From: 2-01-FULL-51-21 sp964348955
Lineage (GTDB): Bacteria; Patescibacteriota; Minisyncoccia; Phycocordibacterales; 2-01-FULL-51-21
Direction: 5' to 3'
DNA: 15,607 nt
Assembly (NCBI GenBank): GCA_964348955.1
Contig: CAYGEN010000018.1
Span: forward strand, 1-15,607
Position numbers and translations under genes: made by a program. This document shows positions 10,869-15,607 of this stretch, piece by piece (positions within the stretch are counted from its first letter, which is position 1; each line of letters begins with the position of its first letter). A model generated the notes under the pieces. It worked only from the letters and a program-made list of their open reading frames with translations, did no database searches and was not told the DNA's origin.

Positions 10869-12077
10869 CTAAAACGCAGAAGTAAGGCTATAGATGGGAC
10901 CGAGCACGGAAATCAGGAGGAACCCGACGCCAAGACCAAGAACCACAATCATAACCGGCTCAATGAGGTCTACGAGCGAGTCAACCGCATTCGTCACCTC
11001 GCGCTGATAGAACTTTGATAGCGTTTTTAAAATACTTCCCAACTCCCCCGTTTCCTCGCCGATTTTTATCATCTGCACCATGATACTTGGAATTTCAGGA
11101 CTGCTGCCAAGCGAGTCGGAAACCGATTTGCCGTTCTTGACCGACTCGGCCGCTTCCATAAGAAGCTTCTCATAGGTGCGGTTGTCAACCACCGAAGCAG
11201 TAACCTCTATGGCATCCACCATTGCAATGCCGCTTGAAAGCATGGTGCTTAAATTGTCCGCCAGCCGCGAAAGATACAGCTTCTGGTAGAGCGTGCCGAT
11301 ATAGGGCACCTCAAGCTTGAGCCGCGAGAGCGTTTCTTTGCCCTCGGAGGTTAAGGAGAAACGCCAAACGCCAAAACCCGCAAGGACGAAAAGTCCCGCG
11401 AGGAAGAGACCGTAATTGACGAAGAAATCGCTAATGCCGATAACCACGCGCGTGTAAATGGGAATATTTTCTCCCGCTTCAAGGAGTATCGGGCTTATCT
11501 TCGGAATAATGAGCGTCAGCATGAGCACCAACACCACGATAAAAACGGTTATGACAAAAGCGGGGTAAATGAGCGCGTTCCTTGCCTTGCTGGTTACCTC
11601 GTAGGAGCGGTCAAGGTAATCGGCAAGATAGAGGAGCGTTTCGCTCAAGCGACCCGATTCTTCCCCGGCGCGCACCATGTTGACATAGAAAGGCGAGAAT
11701 ATCTTGGGGTGCTTTAGGAGCGCTTTATTGATAGAACTGCCGCCTTGCAAATCGTCCGCCACTTGCGTGAGCGTTTCCCTAAGCAATGGTTTCGGCGTCT
11801 CTTGCGCCAGAAGACGGAACACTCTAAGCGCCGACACCTCGGCCTCAAAGAGAACGGCAACTTGGCGCGAGAGTATGACGATGTCTTTTACCGAAACGCG
11901 GTTAAAAAGCGAGAGCCCCGTGCCGAAAAAAGAATTTTCTTTATTCGCTTGAATAATGGATGAGATGACGAGACCTCGCCTCTGGAGCGCGCTTACCGCC
12001 ACCGTCTCGCTTATCGCGTCAATACTGCCGGATTTTTCGTTTCCGCTGGAGTCAATTGCTTTATAGTTGAATAGCAT
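10869..12077 (-). CDS. pilC: Type IV pilus inner-membrane platform protein
   Basis: PilC is the GspF-family platform that PilB and PilT turn to assemble or extract pilins. The 402-residue product has the expected duplicated layout. The first cytoplasmic domain (about 65-165) holds MVRAGEESGRL (134-144). TM helices lie at about 170-191 and 221-240. The second domain (about 265-365) holds the matching MIKIGEETGEL (336-346), and the final TM helix is at about 372-395. The N-terminal MLFNYKAIDSSGNEKSG is the usual family start. No Shine-Dalgarno precedes the ATG. It lies 65 nt downstream of pilT and is the last gene of the pilB-regulator-pilT-pilC run. Confidence 0.96.
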   Translation of the reverse strand: MLFNYKAIDSSGNEKSGSIDAISETVAVSALQRRGLVISSIIQANKENSFFGTGLSLFNRVSVKDIVILSRQVAVLFEAEVSALRVFRLLAQETPKPLLRETLTQVADDLQGGSSINKALLKHPKIFSPFYVNMVRAGEESGRLSETLLYLADYLDRSYEVTSKARNALIYPAFVITVFIVVLVLMLTLIIPKISPILLEAGENIPIYTRVVIGISDFFVNYGLFLAGLFVLAGFGVWRFSLTSEGKETLSRLKLEVPYIGTLYQKLYLSRLADNLSTMLSSGIAMVDAIEVTASVVDNRTYEKLLMEAAESVKNGKSVSDSLGSSPEIPSIMVQMIKIGEETGELGSILKTLSKFYQREVTNAVDSLVDLIEPVMIVVLGLGVGFLLISVLGPIYSLTSAF

Positions 12078-12084
12078 GTTGTAA

Positions 12085-12134
12085 CTTCATTAGCCGTTAG
12101 CTCCGTAAGCCATCAATTCCATTAGCTGGTAGCT
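12085..12134. repeat. Imperfect 18-bp direct repeats between pilT and pilC
   Basis: Two 18-bp copies (12085-12102 and 12117-12134) share 14 positions around ATTAGC...TAGCT. They fill most of the 65-nt pilT-pilC gap. Each is itself partly palindromic (AGCTA...TAGCT). I see no gene in the gap. Confidence 0.6.
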
Positions 12135-12142
12135 GACAGAAA

Positions 12143-13213
12143 CTAGAGAAGCCGCTCCAATATCTTCGGATTGAGAGAACGGGAAAACGCTTCCTCAACG
12201 GTAATTTCTCCGCGACGCACGAGGTCGGCAAGCGAGCGATTCATATCAACCATCCCCGCCTCAAGATGCGTTTCAATGACGGTGTTTATTTCATGCGTGC
12301 GTTTCTCGCGGATGAGGTTTGAGACGGCGGCGTTGTTGATGAGAAGCTCGTAGGCAGGAATGAGACCGCCGGAAACGCGCGGAATGAGCCGTTGGGAGAA
12401 AATGCCGGTGAGCGAAGAGGCGAGCTGAAGACGAATCTGGTCCTGCTGTTCCGCCTGGAACGAGTCAATGATGCGGTCAATCGTTTGCGCCGCGTTGTTG
12501 GTGTGGAGCGTGGAGAGGACGAGGTGTCCCGTTTCAGCGGCGGTTACCGCCGCCGCGATAGTCAAGGGGTCGCGCATTTCGCCGAGCATGATGACATCCA
12601 CATCCTGACGAAACGCATACTTGAGGCCGGTATAAAAGTCTTTGGTGTCAATGCCGACTTCCCGCTGTTCAATCATGGATTTCTTCGGCGTGAAGAGATA
12701 TTCAATCGGGTCTTCAATCGTGATGATGTGCTCGGAGCGCGACGTGTTAATGCTCTCAATAAACGTGGCGAGCGTCGTTGACTTCCCTTGCCCGACCGGT
12801 CCCACCACCAGAAAAAATCCTTGCTTTTTCTGCGTAAATGCCTGAAGGGTCGGCGGCAAATTGAGCTCTTCAAAGGTCTGGAGGTTTCGCGGAATAAAAC
12901 GCAGGGCGATACTTGCGGTGCCTTGCTGAAAAAAGCCGTTCCCGCGAAAACGCGCGTCTTCGCTGTGGCTGTAGGAAAAATCAACCTCGTGTTCTTGCAA
13001 GAAGTATTCTTTCTGCTCGGGGCGAAGCATAAGCGAGATGAAGCTTATGATGTCGCCCGGCGTAAATTTTGGCTTCTTGGTAAGCGGCAAAAGTGACCCT
13101 GAAATGCGAATGGTCGGGTGACTGCCGACCGAGAAGTGGATGTCGGAACCGCCTTCCTGTATGACGATTTCAACAAGGTCCGCAAGCTCTTTTTTGTAGT
13201 CTATGCCAGCCAT
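12143..13213 (-). CDS. pilT: Type IV pilus retraction ATPase
   Basis: PilT is a hexameric cytoplasmic ATPase that depolymerises pili, powering twitching and DNA uptake. The 356-residue product has the PilT N-terminal domain (GGSDIHFSVG, 21-30), a Walker A GPVGQGKST (138-146), an Asp box IEDPIEY (166-172), Walker B VIMLGEMRD (207-215), a His box TGHLVLSTLHT (228-238) and the PilT-specific ANLIRE-type motif (AVSNLIREKR, 296-305). The last motif separates it from PilB. Walker A has Val and Gln where Thr and Ser are usual. The ATG is 2 nt after the response-regulator stop, so the two are almost certainly co-translated. Confidence 0.95.
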   Translation of the reverse strand: MAGIDYKKELADLVEIVIQEGGSDIHFSVGSHPTIRISGSLLPLTKKPKFTPGDIISFISLMLRPEQKEYFLQEHEVDFSYSHSEDARFRGNGFFQQGTASIALRFIPRNLQTFEELNLPPTLQAFTQKKQGFFLVVGPVGQGKSTTLATFIESINTSRSEHIITIEDPIEYLFTPKKSMIEQREVGIDTKDFYTGLKYAFRQDVDVIMLGEMRDPLTIAAAVTAAETGHLVLSTLHTNNAAQTIDRIIDSFQAEQQDQIRLQLASSLTGIFSQRLIPRVSGGLIPAYELLINNAAVSNLIREKRTHEINTVIETHLEAGMVDMNRSLADLVRRGEITVEEAFSRSLNPKILERLL

Positions 13214-13215
13214 AA

Positions 13216-13635
13216 TTACGTCGTCTGCGGCGAAGTGCCCACGGATGTATGACGCGTCCCCGCCACGGCAAGCACCTGTTCAAGCACCTCGGAAGGAATG
13301 GTTCGCGCTTTTACGATGTAGGCGTCCGCGCCGCTTCTCTTGGCGCGGTCGGTGTCGTCACGCTCGCCGCGATTGGAAAGCATAATGATAACCGCCCCCT
13401 CGGCAAGTTTTTCATTGCGTATGGCTTCAAGCAGTTGGAACCCGTCCATTCCCGGCATCACGATATCGGAGAGAATGATGTCGGGCTTAAAGCCGGCTCG
13501 CAATTTTGCGAGCCCTTCTTCCGAACCAAGCGCCACCTCAACGGCGTGCCCGACGCTCTTAAACTTGAGCGAGTACATATCCAGAAGAAACGAATCGTCG
13601 TCAATTATGAGAATGCGATATGCGATGTCTGCCAT
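13216..13635 (-). CDS. Single-domain response regulator (CheY-like)
   Basis: The 139-residue protein is a lone receiver domain with no output domain. Acidic residues D12 and D13 bind Mg2+, D57 (in DIILSDIVMPGMDG) is the phosphoacceptor, and S87 and K109 complete the switch set. It is the full CheY fold plus a 15-20 residue Thr/Ser-rich tail. It sits between pilB and pilT and nearly touches pilT (2-nt gap), so it likely controls pilus extension or retraction, as PilG/PilH-type receivers do in pseudomonads. No histidine kinase is in the window, so the partner is unknown. Start: ATG at 13635; no Shine-Dalgarno is obvious. Confidence 0.9.
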   Translation of the reverse strand: MADIAYRILIIDDDSFLLDMYSLKFKSVGHAVEVALGSEEGLAKLRAGFKPDIILSDIVMPGMDGFQLLEAIRNEKLAEGAVIIMLSNRGERDDTDRAKRSGADAYIVKARTIPSEVLEQVLAVAGTRHTSVGTSPQTT

Positions 13636-13654
13636 ATTTTAGAACTCATTCAAT

Positions 13655-13660
13655 AGTATA
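13655..13660 (-). promoter_or_regulatory. -10 box (TATACT) for response regulator-pilT
   Basis: TATACT lies 19 nt before the response-regulator ATG, just past the pilB stop, giving a leader of about 12 nt. An out-of-frame ATG starts 5 nt after the hexamer and opens a 14-codon frame that overlaps the regulator start. This may allow transcription of the regulator and pilT independently of pilB. Confidence 0.4.
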
Positions 13661-13669
13661 CTACACACC

Positions 13670-15406
13670 TTATGCGTCAGGCACGCCGCCGAGCGTGCTT
13701 ATCTCTTCAAGAGGGATAATGCGTTGATAGGACTTAAGAATGGCGTCTTCCCGCATGGTCAACATCCCCCGCTTCCGTGAGATTTTCCACAATTCTGCTT
13801 CAGAAGCGTTTTTGAGAATCGCCGCTTCAAGTTCCCGTCCCATCGTGAGCACTTCAAAGACCGCCGTTTGTCCGCGCGTGCCTTTGGGGCAGTCCGGGGT
13901 CGGCTCAATGGCATAAATGGTATCGCTTTTCGGCAAATCTTTGCGATATTCCTCGGGTAAATCGGAAAATTCTTTGTCAATCATATCTTTAATCGCACCA
14001 GTTACCGGCACCGCCTTCCCCGCGCCAGGACATAGCGTCCGCACCAGCCGCTGGGCAATGGTTAAAATGAGCGTCGGCACAATGAGGTAGGGCTCAACGC
14101 CCATGTCAATAAGACGCGGAATGACCCCTATGGCATTGTTGGTGTGAATCGTGGAGAGTACCAGGTGTCCGGTGAGCGCCGCCTGCACCGCCAACTGCGC
14201 GGTTTCTTTATCGCGGATTTCTCCAACCATAATGATATCGGGGTCCTGACGGAGCGTGGTGCGCAGTCCGGTCGCAAAGGTGTATCCGATTTCAGGGCGC
14301 ACTTGAGACTGGTTGATACCCTCCACATTGTATTCAACCGGGTCCTCAAGCGAAAGGACATTGTACTGTTCGCGATCAAGCTCGTTGAGCATTCCGTAGA
14401 GCGTGGTAGATTTCCCCGAGCCGGTCGGGCCCGTGATGAGCACGAGACCATAAGGTCGTTTGAGGAGCTTGCGGATAGTTACGAGGTCGCGCGCGCCGAG
14501 ACCCACCGAATCAAGGTTGATAAAACCCTTTGAGGGGTCAAGGATGCGCATAACCACCTTCTCGCCGTAGTAGGCGGGAAAAGTTGAAACGCGAAAGTCT
14601 ATCCGGCGGCCTTCCACCGTTGCGGAAAAACGCCCGTCTTGCGGCTTACGATGCTCGTCAAGGCGCATGGAGGAGAGAATTTTGATGCGCGCCACCACCG
14701 AAGCGTGCACCGAGGCCGGCAGGAGAAGACTCGTGTACAAGAGTCCGTCCACGCGAAATCGCACCCTGACTTGCTTGCCCAGATGTTCAACGTGGATGTC
14801 GGAGGCATTCCCCTCAACCGCATAACGCAAAATGGTGGCGACGATTTTTGTGACCGGCGCCGCTTCAGTTATCCTTTCCTCTTTATGCGGTTTGCCCTTC
14901 TCGGCTTTTTCCTCCGCCGCGGACATTTCAATGGTAAGCGATGTATCAAACTCGGAAATCGCTTTGCTCACCTCACCGGTCAGTCCTTTGTACATTCCAA
15001 GCACTTTTTTAAAATCGTCTTCGGTAATGAGATAGACCTTGTAGGGCAAACCGCTCCTTGAGGCGATGAAGCTAAGCGCATCAAGCGCGTCGGCATTGCT
15101 CGGATTCACCGCGCCCACCTCAAGCACACCGTCCAAAACAGCAAGCGGTACAAACTGGTAGTGGAGCGCGGACTCTTCGGGAATAAACCCAAGTGTTTCA
15201 AACGGAATATCCATCTCGCCCACCGTCCGCGTCGGCACTTCAAGCGAAGCGCCCTTCGCCTGCAAAATTTTTTCAGAGTCTACGCCGCGTTTTATAAGCA
15301 GCGCTTCAATGCTTTCACCGGTATTTTGAGACTCCCGTTCAATCTCTGCAATATCGCTTTCCTTGATTATTTTTTTTTCAGCAAGCGCTGTAAGGACATT
15401 CATCAT
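13670..15406 (-). CDS. pilB: Type IV pilus extension ATPase
   Basis: PilB (GspE family) is the hexameric ATPase that drives pilin polymerisation on PilC. The 578-residue product has an N-terminal MshEN-type domain (about 1-140), an acidic linker (about 150-180), ASDIHVE (201-207), Walker A GPTGSGKST (326-334), an Asp box LEDPVEYN (353-360), Walker B IIMVGEIRD (391-399), a His box TGHLVLSTIHTN (412-423) and AQRLVRTLCP. The zinc-binding tetracysteine seen in many PilB proteins is reduced to C459 and C506. The start follows CATAAT by 8 nt without a Shine-Dalgarno; M2 is equally possible. It opens the motor gene run. Confidence 0.96.
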   Translation of the reverse strand: MMNVLTALAEKKIIKESDIAEIERESQNTGESIEALLIKRGVDSEKILQAKGASLEVPTRTVGEMDIPFETLGFIPEESALHYQFVPLAVLDGVLEVGAVNPSNADALDALSFIASRSGLPYKVYLITEDDFKKVLGMYKGLTGEVSKAISEFDTSLTIEMSAAEEKAEKGKPHKEERITEAAPVTKIVATILRYAVEGNASDIHVEHLGKQVRVRFRVDGLLYTSLLLPASVHASVVARIKILSSMRLDEHRKPQDGRFSATVEGRRIDFRVSTFPAYYGEKVVMRILDPSKGFINLDSVGLGARDLVTIRKLLKRPYGLVLITGPTGSGKSTTLYGMLNELDREQYNVLSLEDPVEYNVEGINQSQVRPEIGYTFATGLRTTLRQDPDIIMVGEIRDKETAQLAVQAALTGHLVLSTIHTNNAIGVIPRLIDMGVEPYLIVPTLILTIAQRLVRTLCPGAGKAVPVTGAIKDMIDKEFSDLPEEYRKDLPKSDTIYAIEPTPDCPKGTRGQTAVFEVLTMGRELEAAILKNASEAELWKISRKRGMLTMREDAILKSYQRIIPLEEISTLGGVPDA

Positions 15407-15470
15407 GGTCGCTCATTATGGATTTCGCCCTTGTTTTGATTTCGGTAAGAGCGGCATTCTCTGTTACCCG

Positions 15471-15607
15471 CTACCAAAGCGGCGCAAAAGGGTTTGCTCG
15501 ACCAACCGGCTCGGGCGGAATCGGTTGCCCAAAATCTTTCAAACTGCGAAATACCGAGTTCTGAAAAATTGAGGAGTCAAGTTTTATTGCCTGCAGCTCT
15601 TTAAGGA
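15471..15607 (-). CDS. C-terminal end of an unidentified protein (partial)
   Basis: The minus strand is open from the window edge to a TAG at 15471-15473 and gives the last 44 residues of a protein. The end reads SLKDFGQPIPPEPVGRANPF then APLW. I recall similar GRxNPF endings on CPR proteins encoded beside pilB, but cannot assign a family; a PilO/PilN-like pilus assembly protein is one guess. It lies 64 nt upstream of pilB on the same strand, so it is probably part of the same pilus operon. The start is outside the window. Confidence 0.75.
   Translation of the reverse strand, partial: LKELQAIKLDSSIFQNSVFRSLKDFGQPIPPEPVGRANPFAPLW

Noticed and set aside
10623..11018. 131-codon plus-strand ORF
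   Set aside because: Its second part is antisense to the well-supported pilC gene and the first part crosses the GC-rich repeat block.
14943..14957. Possible REP half-site (ATCAAACTCGG) in pilB
   Set aside because: Short, non-palindromic match inside conserved coding sequence; likely chance.

Overview
The window looks like a chromosomal segment of a Candidate Phyla Radiation (Patescibacteria) bacterium, most likely a parcubacterial lineage. This is inferred from gene content and protein style: a compact minus-strand layout, a PilB/PilT/PilC/PilD system with several pseudopilins of the CPR type, a CPR-style PilX-like protein, and a LigA with a degenerate zinc finger. UGA reads as a stop at the ends of ligA, pilD and the transposase, so this is not the UGA=Gly code of Gracilibacteria/SR1. 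Except for one transposase, every gene I accept is on the minus strand, so transcription runs from high to low coordinates.

Right to left. 15471-15607 is the C-terminal end of an unidentified protein. 15406-10869 carries pilB (extension ATPase), a receiver-only response regulator, pilT (retraction ATPase) and pilC (platform). 10868-10381 is a GC-rich stretch of about 490 bp with no credible gene. It holds a 3 x 10 bp tandem repeat and three diverged units of about 70 nt, and may be a structured RNA. 10315-9833 is the major pilin pilA, with a promoter and a 14-bp palindrome upstream and a strong terminator downstream. 9725-8874 is an insertion: a plus-strand REP-associated tyrosine transposase (RAYT) and five palindromic REPs, one of them in frame inside the transposase gene. 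8753-5229 is a second pilus operon: pilD (prepilin peptidase) and four minor pseudopilins (GspH/FimT-like, PilW/PulJ-like, PilV-like, PilX-like). 5138-742 is a housekeeping operon: ligA, gatC, gatA and a membrane-anchored protein with a HEPN-type RNxxxH motif. 672-76 holds three tRNAs (initiator Met-CAT, a second CAT tRNA, Asp-GTC) and a small two-helix membrane protein.

The pilus genes form an almost complete type IV pilus machine: prepilins are processed by PilD, assembled by PilB on PilC, retracted by PilT, and tipped or primed by the minor pilins. PilM/N/O/Q-type genes are not in the window. GatC and GatA are two of three subunits of the tRNA-dependent amidotransferase; gatB must lie elsewhere.

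Points most worth a second look: the REP embedded in frame in its own RAYT gene; the repeat-structured GC-rich block; the HEPN-like membrane protein beside gatCA and the tRNAs; an initiator tRNA with abnormal D- and T-loops; and -10 boxes placed 6-7 nt before start codons, suggesting leaderless mRNAs.
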